From NCBI GenBank assembly GCA_025354615.1, contig JANXMO010000189.1, positions 1 through 11,998 of the forward strand: a stretch of 11,998 bases of DNA, in the 5' to 3' direction. Shown here in pieces: positions 1-7,196 of this stretch (its first letter is position 1; every line of letters begins with the position of its first letter). A program made the position numbers and the translations under genes. The DNA comes from Burkholderiales bacterium. Lineage in GTDB: Bacteria > Pseudomonadota > Gammaproteobacteria > Burkholderiales > Burkholderiaceae_C. Below the pieces are notes generated by a model. It saw only the letters and a list, made by a program, of their open reading frames with translations. It had not been told where the DNA came from and ran no database searches.

Positions 1-1
1 G

Positions 2-814
2 CCCTTCCATATGTGGGTGCCTGACGTTTACCACGGCGCGCCCACGGCGGTCACGTTGCTGATCGGCGGTGCACCAAAGCTGGCCGCCTTCGCCATCACT
101 GTGCGGCTGCTGATCGAGGGCATGCTGGGGCTCGCGGTCGACTGGCAGCAGATGCTGGTCGTGCTGTCGGTCGGCTCGATGGCGCTGGGCAATCTGGCCG
201 CCATCGCGCAAACCAATCTCAAGCGCATGCTGGCTTATTCGACCATTGGTCAAATGGGTTTTATGCTGCTGGGGCTGTGCTCGGGCGTCGTCAATGGCAA
301 CACCTTGTCAGCCGTCAATGCCTACAGTTCGGCGCTGTTCTACGTCGTCACCTATGTGCTGACGACCTTGGGCACCTTTGGCGCCATCATGCTGCTGTCA
401 CGTGCCGGTTTTGAGGCCGACCATATTGATGACTTCAAAGGCCTGGCGCGGCGCAGCCCGTGGGTCGCAGCCGTCATGGGTCTGTTCATGCTGTCGCTGG
501 CCGGGTTGCCGCCAACGGTGGGTTTTTACGCCAAGCTCAGCGTGCTGCAGGCACTCGTCTCCACCAATGTCGATGGTTTCGTGATGCTGGCGGTGGCCGC
601 CGTGCTGCTGTCGCTGATCGGCGCTTTTTACTACCTGCGCGTCATCAAGGTCATGTTCTTTGACGCACCGGCCGACCAGCTGCCTGTTTCAGCGCCGGCC
701 GACGTGTCAGCGCTGCTGTCGCTGAACGGCGCGGCAGTGCTGGTCTTCGGCCTGTTGCCGGGCGGCTTGATGGCGCTGTGTGCTCAAGCCATCGTCAAGG
801 CGCTGGCGACGTGA
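2..814 (+). CDS. nuoN: NADH-quinone oxidoreductase subunit N (NuoN), C-terminal part
   Basis: This is the 3' end of a gene whose start lies outside the window. The frame is open from base 2 and gives about 270 C-terminal residues of a protein normally close to 490. NuoN is one of the antiporter-like, proton-pumping membrane subunits of respiratory complex I in the inner membrane. The sequence begins with the conserved [18 protein letters not shown] stretch. It then has a lysine in a membrane helix (GGAPKLAAF), the [18 protein letters not shown] block and the [12 protein letters not shown] motif with its conserved lysine, separated by several hydrophobic helices. These match the family proton-channel lysines. 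The TGA stop at 812-814 overlaps the GTG start of the next gene at 811. NuoN is normally the last gene of the nuoA-N operon, so the rest of the operon should lie to the left. Confidence 0.96.
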   Translation, partial: PFHMWVPDVYHGAPTAVTLLIGGAPKLAAFAITVRLLIEGMLGLAVDWQQMLVVLSVGSMALGNLAAIAQTNLKRMLAYSTIGQMGFMLLGLCSGVVNGNTLSAVNAYSSALFYVVTYVLTTLGTFGAIMLLSRAGFEADHIDDFKGLARRSPWVAAVMGLFMLSLAGLPPTVGFYAKLSVLQALVSTNVDGFVMLAVAAVLLSLIGAFYYLRVIKVMFFDAPADQLPVSAPADVSALLSLNGAAVLVFGLLPGGLMALCAQAIVKALAT

Positions 815-1473
815 GCAACGGCAGCCCCGGGCCGGTGCCGCCGCTCAATGCCGCTGCTGCAGCCTTGCCGGATGCCCACCTGCGCGAAACCACGATCAGC
901 TCCACGCCGGTCTACAACGGCCATTTTCTGGAAGTCCGTCAGGACAGTGTGCGCCTGCCCGACGGCAGCACCGCGCAACGTGAGTTCATCGTTCACCCCG
1001 GTGCGGTAATGGTGGTGCCGCTGCTCGATGATGGCCGGCTGGTCGTCGAACGCCAGTACCGTTACCCGCTGGGCCGCGTGATGCTCGAGTTTCCCGCCGG
1101 TAAGCTCGAGTTTGGCGAGGTGCCGCTGCATTGCGCCGTCCGCGAGCTGACCGAAGAAACCGGCTACCGCGCCAGCGAATGGGCCCGCGCTGGCCTGTTG
1201 CACAACGCCATTGCCTATTCCAACGAAGGCATCGAGATCTGGTTTGCCCGCGGCCTGACGGCCGGTGAGCGCTTGCTGGATGCAGGCGAATTCCTGGACG
1301 TCGAGGTGGCCACCCTGCCAGCGCTGCTGGCCGCTGCGGCCGACGGCACGCTGACCGATGCCAAGTCGCTGATTGGCCTGCTGTGGCTGCAAAACTGGCA
1401 GGCCGGCCACTGGCCGTTGCAGTGGCAGGCGCCGCCCAGCCCGCAAGCGGGTGGGCCACCCGCTTCGCCATGA
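811..1473 (+). CDS. NUDIX hydrolase, ADP-ribose pyrophosphatase-like
   Basis: A 220-residue protein that probably hydrolyses ADP-ribose or a related nucleoside diphosphate derivative to AMP and a phosphorylated sugar, in the cytoplasm. The NUDIX box G-x5-E-x7-R-E-x2-E-E-x-G is complete at residues 97-119 (GKLEFGE, then RELTEETGY). It supplies the metal-binding glutamates. The LEFPAG lead-in just before it is typical of the ADP-ribose pyrophosphatase (NudF-like) branch. I chose the GTG start at 811 because it overlaps the nuoN stop (GTGA), the usual sign of translational coupling. A longer in-frame start at 778 would run far into nuoN. The stop overlaps the ATG of the next gene. The first 25 residues and the Pro/Ala/Gly-rich tail lie outside the domain. 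Substrate is inferred from the family only. Confidence 0.93.
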   Translation: MSNGSPGPVPPLNAAAAALPDAHLRETTISSTPVYNGHFLEVRQDSVRLPDGSTAQREFIVHPGAVMVVPLLDDGRLVVERQYRYPLGRVMLEFPAGKLEFGEVPLHCAVRELTEETGYRASEWARAGLLHNAIAYSNEGIEIWFARGLTAGERLLDAGEFLDVEVATLPALLAAAADGTLTDAKSLIGLLWLQNWQAGHWPLQWQAPPSPQAGGPPASP

Positions 1474-1943
1474 AAGTGGTGGACCTGCGCTGCCCGCATG
1501 ACCACCGTTTTGAAGGTTGGTTTGCCAGTAACGCCGATCTACAAGACCAAATGAATACCGGCCGCGTGGCCTGCCCCTTGTGCGGCGACACAGCTGTCGA
1601 GCGCCTGCCCAGCGCGCCGCACATTGGCGCGGCCACCACCGCCCGCGGCCAGTCAAGCGGCAAAGACGAGGAGCGCGGCACGTCGCCTGCGGTTGAAACG
1701 CCCGTCTCTGCCGAGCAAAGCCGCCAGGCGCAATGGCTACACCACTGGCGCTCGGTGCTGGCGCGTGTCGATGATGTTGGCGACCGCTTCGCCAGCGAAG
1801 CCCGCCGCATGCACTACGGCGAAATCGAAGAACGCGCCATCCGCGGCTGCGCCACCGAGCCGGAAGTCAAGGCCTTGGCCGATGAGGGCATCGAAGTCGT
1901 CAGCCTGCCAGTGCCCACCGCGCTCAAAGAGCCGCTGCAATAA
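1470..1943 (+). CDS. DUF1178 family protein
   Basis: A 157-residue protein of the DUF1178 family, widespread in proteobacteria and without an assigned function. The N-terminus [18 protein letters not shown] is the family signature. Cys8 with Cys35 and Cys38 (CPLC) probably forms a small zinc ribbon. A hydrophilic, probably disordered linker spans roughly residues 55-85. A charged helical C-terminal half follows, ending in an EGIEVVSLPVP segment that is also typical. The ATG at 1470 overlaps the stop of the NUDIX gene (ATGA), so an in-frame start further upstream at 1383 is unlikely. It is the last gene of the coupled nuoN-NUDIX-DUF1178 chain. The following gene is on the opposite strand and converges. 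Confidence 0.92.
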   Translation: MKVVDLRCPHDHRFEGWFASNADLQDQMNTGRVACPLCGDTAVERLPSAPHIGAATTARGQSSGKDEERGTSPAVETPVSAEQSRQAQWLHHWRSVLARVDDVGDRFASEARRMHYGEIEERAIRGCATEPEVKALADEGIEVVSLPVPTALKEPLQ

Positions 1944-1963
1944 CAGCCGTCATTGCGGGGTCG

Positions 1964-1984
1964 GCGCCGCGAGGTGCACGGCGC
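1964..1984. terminator. Possible bidirectional hairpin between convergent genes
   Basis: The 41-bp gap between the DUF1178 stop and the DUF2069 stop holds a 6-bp GC-only stem, GCGCCG (1964-1969) with CGGCGC (1979-1984), and a 9-nt loop. There is no T-tract on either side, so this is at best a weak or Rho-assisted end for the two converging transcripts. Confidence 0.25.
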
Positions 1985-2395
1985 TCAAGGCATTTCTTCT
2001 GGCGTCGACTGGCGCGCCTGTTTCAACCGCCACCGCACCTGCAGCGCACAGGCGGCAAACAGCAGTAGGCACAATATGATTTCCACCCAAGCCAGCGTGG
2101 CGCTCCAGCCCACGTCGCTGTAAGCGCGCACTACGCCTTCGGTGAAGTACAGCCACACCATCAAGCTGACCCAGCGGTAGGTGTAGAGGCGGTTTTTCAG
2201 CAACCCCGCCATTGGCACGGCCAGCGGCAGAACTTTGAGTACCCAGGTGCGGTTGCCGGTGGGCGCCAGAACCAGCTCCCAGGCCAATCCCAACAGCAGC
2301 AGGCCTGACAAGCTGACCACTGCCAGCGCGCGGCTCCAGGCGACCGGGGCGGGCAGGGTGGTTGTAAGCGTGTTGTTCAGGGGTGATGGCATCAT
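1985..2395 (-). CDS. DUF2069 family small membrane protein
   Basis: A 136-residue integral membrane protein with four predicted helices, roughly residues 19-42, 51-67, 74-95 and 103-125, and a basic C-terminal tail. The pattern, with LYTYRW before the third helix and a conserved WLYF/EGVVRAYSD segment, fits DUF2069, a small inner-membrane family of unknown function common in beta- and gammaproteobacteria. Two adjacent ATG codons (2395 and 2392) can serve as start. The longer frame to 2527 adds an arginine-rich segment with no family resemblance and would invade the divergent gene's upstream region, so I rejected it. Only a weak GAGA-like ribosome site precedes the ATGs. The gene is convergent with DUF1178 and divergent from the YihY-family gene. 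Confidence 0.85.
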   Translation of the reverse strand: MMPSPLNNTLTTTLPAPVAWSRALAVVSLSGLLLLGLAWELVLAPTGNRTWVLKVLPLAVPMAGLLKNRLYTYRWVSLMVWLYFTEGVVRAYSDVGWSATLAWVEIILCLLLFAACALQVRWRLKQARQSTPEEMP

Positions 2396-2529
2396 TCTCG
2401 ATCGAAACTGCAGTACAACACGGCTCACCCAACGGCGAGAAAGCGCTTGAAACCCATCATCTGCACAAAGGCCCTGTTGAACCGACGCGGGGCCGCCACC
2501 AAAGGCAGCTCGCAGCATCATACCCACCG
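2396..2529. promoter_or_regulatory. Divergent intergenic region, DUF2069 / YihY
   Basis: This 134-bp spacer must carry the promoters for the divergent DUF2069 and YihY-family genes. I see no convincing -35/-10 pair, known operator or terminator. The minus strand holds a short open stretch ending at 2425 that is described under findings. Confidence 0.4.
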
Positions 2530-3774
2530 ATGACGGCTGTTGCGGCGTCTGCCTTGGCCCGGCTGGCTGTGTTCCGCGAGGCCTTATCGCAAGCCATTCA
2601 AACCTTGAAGGCCTGGCCCTGGCTGGACACCTTCAGGACCTTGCGTCTGCGTTTCCGTGAAGACCAGCTCGGCTTGACCGCCGGCAGTCTGACGTTCACC
2701 ACACTGATTTCGCTGGTGCCGCTGGCCACGGTGGTGCTGGCGGTGTTTGCCGCCTTTCCGGTGTTTTCCAGCTTCGAAGCCGCGCTGGAAAAGTATTTTC
2801 TTCAAGCGCTGGTGCCCGACGGCATTGCCCGCCCGGTGTTGGCTGCCTTGCGCCAGTTTGCCGGCAAGGCCAGCCGGCTTGGCACACTGGGTTTCGGGTT
2901 GCTGTTGTTGACGGCGCTGGCCCTGATGTTGACGATAGACCGCACGCTCAACGGCATCTGGCGTGTGCGCCGCCCCCGGCCGATTGCCCAGCGCGTGTTG
3001 GTGTACTGGGCTGCCGCCACGTTGGGGCCCTTGTTGCTGGGCGTCAGCCTGTCGCTGACATCGTATGCACTGTCGGTGTCCAGCGGCTGGGTGCGGGCGA
3101 TGCCGGGCAGCGTCGAGCTGCTGCTCGAATCCTTTGAGTTCATGCTGTTCGCCGTGGCGGTCAGCGGCCTCTTCCACCACGTGCCCAACACCCACGTGCG
3201 CTGGCGGCACGCACTGGCCGGCGGTGTGTTCGTGGCCCTTGGCTTTGAAGTGGCCAAACGGCTGCTGGGCTGGTATTTGCGCCAAATGCCGACCTACGCC
3301 ATGGTTTACGGTGCCTTCGCCACCGTCCCCATCCTGTTGGTGTGGATTTACCTGGCTTGGGTCATCGTGCTGTTGGGTGCGGTGATTGCGGCATATGCAC
3401 CAAGTTTGCAAATGCGTGTGTCGCGGCGCGCCGATGTGCCCGGCCTGCGCTTCGAGCTGGCACTGGCGCTGTTGCGCGAGTTACGCAATGCACGGCTGGC
3501 CGGGCGCCAGGGCTGCAACAGCGAAGAACTGGCCGCTGCGCTGCACTGTGACCCGCTGCAGATCGAACCCGTGCTCGACGCTTTGGCGGCTCTCGACTGG
3601 GTCGGCCGGCTCGAGGAGGCCGGCAGTGGCCGTCATGTGCTGCTGTACCCGGCGGACGCGCCGGCTGCGCCGTTGATCGAACACCTGCTGATCAACCACG
3701 GACCGACGGTGGCCGCTTTCTGGAACCAGGCCCGGCTTGATTCATTGACCTTGCGCGAACTGCTCGAACCTTGA
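2530..3774 (+). CDS. YihY/BrkB family inner-membrane protein
   Basis: A 414-residue protein of the YihY/virulence factor BrkB family. The family was once annotated as ribonuclease BN by mistake, and its true function is unknown. The N-terminal core matches the family: DQLGLTAGSLTFTTLISLVP near residues 45-64, then about six hydrophobic helices including GTLGFGLLLLTALALMLTIDRTLNGIW and the AGGVFVALGFEVAKRLLGWY and YGAFATVPILLVWIYLAW segments before residue 330. About 100 soluble C-terminal residues follow that the roughly 290-residue E. coli YihY lacks. Their helical pattern (FELALALLRELR, then SEELAAALHCDPLQIEPVLDAL) suggests a winged-helix-like fold, a common extension in betaproteobacterial members. 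I chose the ATG at 2530. The frame opens further upstream, but that part overlaps the divergent DUF2069 start. No strong ribosome site precedes this ATG, so the exact start is uncertain. Confidence 0.88.
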   Translation: MTAVAASALARLAVFREALSQAIQTLKAWPWLDTFRTLRLRFREDQLGLTAGSLTFTTLISLVPLATVVLAVFAAFPVFSSFEAALEKYFLQALVPDGIARPVLAALRQFAGKASRLGTLGFGLLLLTALALMLTIDRTLNGIWRVRRPRPIAQRVLVYWAAATLGPLLLGVSLSLTSYALSVSSGWVRAMPGSVELLLESFEFMLFAVAVSGLFHHVPNTHVRWRHALAGGVFVALGFEVAKRLLGWYLRQMPTYAMVYGAFATVPILLVWIYLAWVIVLLGAVIAAYAPSLQMRVSRRADVPGLRFELALALLRELRNARLAGRQGCNSEELAAALHCDPLQIEPVLDALAALDWVGRLEEAGSGRHVLLYPADAPAAPLIEHLLINHGPTVAAFWNQARLDSLTLRELLEP

Positions 3775-3866
3775 GGCCACGCCGCTGACCGCCCACCGCG
3801 AGCCATTTGTCCTGCGTGGCCCTGAGCCCGTCGCCCGTGGCTGCAATGCCCGTCCGGCCCGGCAGC

Positions 3867-4328
3867 TCAGCGGCCGCTTTCAGTGGCGATGTACCACTCG
3901 CCGTCGTGGCGCACCCAGCCCATCGTTTTGCTGATCAGGTCTTTGTAGCGGTCGGCATGGTAGCTCTGGGTAAAGGAGATTTCGGCGCGGTCCTCATCGC
4001 GCAGCGAAACAGCTACATCGCTCAACCGTACGACGATCTCGCCCGGCTGGCTCAGCATGGCGCGCCGCTGCGCCCGCCAAGCCTTGAGGCCGCCCTGCGT
4101 CGGCTGGAACGATGGCGCGTAAAAACCGAAGTAACGCTCGCCATCCTTGGATTGCCATGCCAACGCCCAGTCGTCCAGGCGCTTGCCGAGCCGCGCGGAA
4201 GCAGTGGAGGCCGCTGCCGAGGCTGGTAGCGGCGCAGCCGTCGGCGTTTGCAACGCCGGCGTCTGCGCTGCCACCGGCAGGCTGCAGATTAAGGCGGTCG
4301 ACAACAGGGCAGGGGCTGAAAGGCGCAT
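3867..4328 (-). CDS. Exported NTF2/SnoaL-like protein, Cds6 C-terminal-domain type
   Basis: A 153-residue protein with a clear signal peptide (MRLSAPALLSTALICSLPVAAQ, cut near residue 22), so it is probably periplasmic. A low-complexity Ala/Pro/Thr linker reaches residue 45. The rest is one compact alpha+beta domain: LDDWALAWQSKDGERYFGFY (51-70), FQP, a W-x2-Q-R-R helix, paired strands around residues 98-120 and a final GEWYIATE strand. This spacing resembles the NTF2-like domain found at the C-terminus of Cds6-type L,D-transpeptidases and many betaproteobacterial exported proteins. No transpeptidase cysteine motif is present, so it is only the accessory domain. Its ligand is unknown. It is convergent with the YihY-family gene and divergent from lapG, and may be a single-gene unit. 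Confidence 0.8.
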   Translation of the reverse strand: MRLSAPALLSTALICSLPVAAQTPALQTPTAAPLPASAAASTASARLGKRLDDWALAWQSKDGERYFGFYAPSFQPTQGGLKAWRAQRRAMLSQPGEIVVRLSDVAVSLRDEDRAEISFTQSYHADRYKDLISKTMGWVRHDGEWYIATESGR

Positions 4329-4381
4329 AGGGGTGTCCGGTTGCTTGTCAGTTTAAGGCGATGCACCGGGCGTTGCCTCAA

Positions 4382-4405
4382 GTTGTCGGCCTGTCCGTCG
4401 ACAAC
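4382..4405. repeat. Inverted repeat GTTGTCG-N10-CGACAAC upstream of lapG
   Basis: A perfect 7-bp inverted repeat (4382-4388 and 4399-4405) lies in the divergent space between the NTF2-like gene and lapG. A third copy of the half-site, within GTCGACAACA, lies exactly 100 bp to the left at 4297, inside the NTF2-like coding start. It could be an operator or a hairpin. Nothing in the sequence decides between these. Confidence 0.4.
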
Positions 4406-4427
4406 AAGACGGCACCCGGTTGATGCC

Positions 4428-5153
4428 TTGACCTCTCTTGCAACCCATTCACTTGCACCGCTTTTTTCACTGCGGCCGCCCCATCACGGCACCGGCCGTA
4501 CCTGTCAGCGGTTGTTTTCGTTTGGCATAGGCTTGCTGCTGTTGTTGGCACAGCTGCAGCCCAAAGCCTGGGATGTCGAATTCATGCTGGCCGCGGCACA
4601 GCGCCTGAGCCCGCGGGCGCTGGCCGGCGCACGTGCGCTGCAAACCGTGCTCAGCGCCGCGCTTGGAGCCGACGACGACGAACGGCTGCGCCTCGTCAAC
4701 CAGTTCTACAACCGTCGCATCGAGTTCCGTGAGGACATCGACGTCTGGGGCCAGGCCGACTACTGGGCCAGCCCGCTGGAAATGCTGGACAAGGGCCGTG
4801 GCGATTGTGAAGACTTTGCCATCGGCAAGTACTTCGGCCTGCTGGCAACGGGCATGCCCGTTGCCAAACTGCGTCTCGTTTATGTGCGCGCCCAACTGCC
4901 CGGCGGCGGTGCGCCGCAAGCGCACATGGTGTTGGCTTATTACGCACAGCCCGGCGCCGAGCCACTGATCCTTGATAACTTGACCCCTGACGTGCGCACT
5001 GCCTCGCGCCGCCCTGATTTGGTCCCTGTTTACAGCTTCAACAGCGAAGGCCTGTGGCAAGGTGCGGGTGACCAGGGCGCCGGCGACCCGGTGGCACGGC
5101 TGTCACGCTGGCGTGACGTGCTGCAAAAAGCCCGTGCGGAAGGTTTTCAATGA
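4428..5153 (+). CDS. lapG: LapG-type periplasmic cysteine protease (BTLCP, transglutaminase-like)
   Basis: LapG cleaves the N-terminal retention region of giant surface adhesins in the periplasm and so releases cells from the surface. LapD holds it inactive when c-di-GMP is high. The catalytic triad is complete: Cys in RGDCEDFAIGKY (TGT at 4806), His in QAHMVLAYY and Asp in ILDNLTPDV. The flanking FYNRRIEFREDIDVWGQADYWASP block is strongly LapG-like. A hydrophobic segment (GIGLLLLLAQLQ) followed by AWD fits an export signal. The frame has no ATG before the mature domain. TTG codons at 4341, 4428 and 4512 and a CTG at 4470 are the options. The 4341 TTG has an AGGGG 7 bp upstream but gives a long odd leader, while 4512 gives a signal with no positive charge. 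I placed the start at 4428 (241 residues) as a compromise. lapD follows after 58 bp. Confidence 0.9.
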   Translation: MTSLATHSLAPLFSLRPPHHGTGRTCQRLFSFGIGLLLLLAQLQPKAWDVEFMLAAAQRLSPRALAGARALQTVLSAALGADDDERLRLVNQFYNRRIEFREDIDVWGQADYWASPLEMLDKGRGDCEDFAIGKYFGLLATGMPVAKLRLVYVRAQLPGGGAPQAHMVLAYYAQPGAEPLILDNLTPDVRTASRRPDLVPVYSFNSEGLWQGAGDQGAGDPVARLSRWRDVLQKARAEGFQ

Positions 5154-5211
5154 AACATTGCTGCGGCCGTTGGACTTGTCTTGGTCTCGAGCCGCGCGCC
5201 AAGGAGTTTCC

Positions 5212-7140
5212 ATGTCATTGATACGCCAGATCGGCCTGCTGCTGTTGGGCACGCTGCTGGCGGCCTTCGCCAGCGGCGTGGTCGTCACCACCGTGGCGGC
5301 ACGCAACACGCTGCAAACCCAGTTGCACTTGAAAAACAACGACAACGCCGCCGTGCTGGCGTTGGCGCTGTCACAGCAAAAAGGCGATGCGGAAGTAGCC
5401 GCGCTGATCATGTCCGCGCAATTTGACACCGGCTTTTACCGGCAGATTCGCTTGCTTGGGCCAGACGGCCGCATCCTTTTCACCCGCGACGCCAAACTGG
5501 CGCCGGTGCATGCGCCAGGTTGGTTCGTCACCCTGCTGCCGATCGAGCTGGCGCCTGGGCGGGCGCAGGTCAGCGACGGTTGGCGCGCACTCGGCACGGT
5601 TCAAGTCATCAGCCACAGCGCCTATGCGCATGACGAGCTGTGGCACAGCAGCGTGCTGTCGGCCGCGGCGCTCGCGGCGGTCGGGCTGTTGGCGGCGCTG
5701 GTGGCGCGTGCCGTGGTGGGCCGATTGCGCGGCGCGCTTCAAAAAGTCGTCGAGCAGGCGCATTCCCTGGTCAATGGCCACTTCGTGACCACACCCGAAC
5801 CCCATGTGCCCGAGTTGCGCCGGCTGACACGGGCAATGAACGGCATGGTGCGCCGCCTCAAACAGATGTTCGAAGCCCAGACGGCGCAGCTTGAATCGCT
5901 GCGTCAACAAGTCAACTGCGACGCACTGACCGGCCTGGCCAACCGCACCCATTTCATGGCGTTGCTGGACGCGCAGCTGCAGCGTGAAGACGGACCGTGC
6001 GAGGGCGGCCTGGTGTTGCTGCGCATGCTGGACTTGGCCAGTTTGAATCGCCAACTGGGGCATGTGGCGGTTGACCGCGCCCTCAGCGCCGTGGCCCAGA
6101 CCCTGCACACCTATGCCGAGCGCGTGCCAGGTTGCGCGTTAGGCCGCCTCAACGGCTGTGACTTCGCGATCTGCTTGCCCGTGGGCGGTGTGGCGCGCGA
6201 AACCGCGCAAGCGCTGAGCGATGGCTTGCAACACGTGATGGCGTCTTTCGGCAGCGGCATCGGCCTTGTTGTGGGCGCAGTGGAAATGCAGCGTGATCGC
6301 CAAGTGGCCGCTGTCCTGAGCGCGGCCGACGTGGCGCTTGCACGTGCTGAAAGCCGCGGCGCCTATGCCGTGGAACTCGGCGATGGCGTAGCGGCGGGGC
6401 CGCCTTTGGGCGGTGAACGGACATGGCGCGAGCAAATCCACAGTGCCGTGGTGCAGCACCGCCTGCGGCTGGTGCGCTTTCCGTTGATCGACGCCCAGGG
6501 TGAGCTGATCCATCTCGAATGCCCATTGCGGCTGCAGCTGGATGCGAACGGGCCATTCGACACCGCCGCGCGTTGGTTGCCATTGGCGCTGCGCAGCCGT
6601 TTGACGGCGCTGGTCGACGAACGCGCCGTCGCCTTGGCGCTGGCCGACATCGGGTTTGACAGCCGACCGCGCTGCATCAATCTGGCCCGCGCATCGCTGG
6701 CGGAAAGCGGCTTCATCGCTCGCCTGCGCGCCTTGGTACTGGCACAGTCGCATGCTGCGCAGCGGCTATGGCTTGAGGTGCCCGAAGCCGTGGCCGGCGA
6801 ACACGTCGAGTGGTTGCAGGAGCTCGGCCGTCAGCTGCGGCCGCTGGGTGTGCGCATTGGGATCGAGCATGCAGGCGAGCAACTCACCCGTCTTGAACAC
6901 CTGTTCGAAGCCGGTATCGACTACGTCAAGCTCGACGCCTCGGTTCTTCATGGCGTGGCCCATGACACCGACCGTGCGGGTTACGTCAAGGCCGTGACCC
7001 GCATGCTGCACAGCCTGTCATTCCAAGTCTATGGGGAGGGCGTGGCCGATGAAGACGATGCGGTGGCCTTGCATACGCTGGGTCTTGACGGGCTGACCGG
7101 CCCGTGGGCCAGTGCGCGGCGACCGGACTTGGTGGACTGA
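5212..7140 (+). CDS. lapD: LapD-like c-di-GMP receptor (LapD_MoxY-HAMP-GGDEF-EAL)
   Basis: A 642-residue inner-membrane receptor that senses cytoplasmic c-di-GMP and, when bound, sequesters LapG in the periplasm. Order: membrane helix 1 (about residues 5-28), periplasmic LapD/MoxY domain, membrane helix 2 (about 147-170), HAMP (about 171-225), GGDEF (about 235-390) and EAL (about 405-640). Trp124 in DGWRALGTVQV lies where LapD uses a tryptophan to grip LapG. Both enzyme sites are degenerate: the GGDEF signature reads NGCDF (314-318) and the EAL motif reads ECPLR (436-440), with the DDFGTG-type metal loop replaced by EHAGEQL. IDYVKLD, YGEGV and LDGLTGP are retained, as expected of a receptor rather than an enzyme. 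The ATG at 5212 has an excellent AAGGAG site 6 nt upstream. A longer frame from 5062 overlaps lapG and was rejected. Confidence 0.93.
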   Translation: MSLIRQIGLLLLGTLLAAFASGVVVTTVAARNTLQTQLHLKNNDNAAVLALALSQQKGDAEVAALIMSAQFDTGFYRQIRLLGPDGRILFTRDAKLAPVHAPGWFVTLLPIELAPGRAQVSDGWRALGTVQVISHSAYAHDELWHSSVLSAAALAAVGLLAALVARAVVGRLRGALQKVVEQAHSLVNGHFVTTPEPHVPELRRLTRAMNGMVRRLKQMFEAQTAQLESLRQQVNCDALTGLANRTHFMALLDAQLQREDGPCEGGLVLLRMLDLASLNRQLGHVAVDRALSAVAQTLHTYAERVPGCALGRLNGCDFAICLPVGGVARETAQALSDGLQHVMASFGSGIGLVVGAVEMQRDRQVAAVLSAADVALARAESRGAYAVELGDGVAAGPPLGGERTWREQIHSAVVQHRLRLVRFPLIDAQGELIHLECPLRLQLDANGPFDTAARWLPLALRSRLTALVDERAVALALADIGFDSRPRCINLARASLAESGFIARLRALVLAQSHAAQRLWLEVPEAVAGEHVEWLQELGRQLRPLGVRIGIEHAGEQLTRLEHLFEAGIDYVKLDASVLHGVAHDTDRAGYVKAVTRMLHSLSFQVYGEGVADEDDAVALHTLGLDGLTGPWASARRPDLVD

Positions 7141-7160
7141 AAACAGGCATATCGATTGCC

Positions 7161-7182
7161 GCAGCAAGGCTCCACTTGCTGC
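7161..7182 (+). promoter_or_regulatory. Perfect hairpin between lapD and the hemerythrin gene
   Basis: GCAGCAAG (7161-7168) pairs perfectly with CTTGCTGC (7175-7182) around a 6-nt loop. It ends two bases before the AAAGGA ribosome site (7185-7190) of the next gene. There is no T-tract, so it is not a standard terminator. It could be a translation-control or RNA-processing stem, or an operator palindrome. Confidence 0.45.
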
Positions 7183-7196
7183 TCAAAGGAAATGCC

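Noticed and set aside
784..1656. A 290-residue minus-strand open frame
   Set aside because: It is a shadow of the NUDIX and DUF1178 genes. Its composition is rich in Arg, Gln and Gly, typical of the wrong strand of high-GC DNA.
2584..3411. A 275-residue minus-strand open frame, rich in His and Gln
   Set aside because: It is antisense to the membrane core of the YihY-family protein. His/Gln richness arises from the complement of hydrophobic codons.
3775..3821. Inverted repeat GGCCACGC / GCGTGGCC after the YihY-family gene
   Set aside because: The arms are perfect, but the loop is 31 nt and there is no T-tract, so a terminator call is not justified.
4361..4423. A 20-codon plus-strand frame starting ATG with an AAGGCG just upstream
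   Set aside because: It ends before lapG, is in a different frame and has no recognisable sequence. It does not rescue the lapG start, though a leader peptide cannot be excluded.
5371..6108. A 245-residue minus-strand open frame
   Set aside because: It is antisense to lapD, which has a strong ribosome site and recognisable domains along its whole length.
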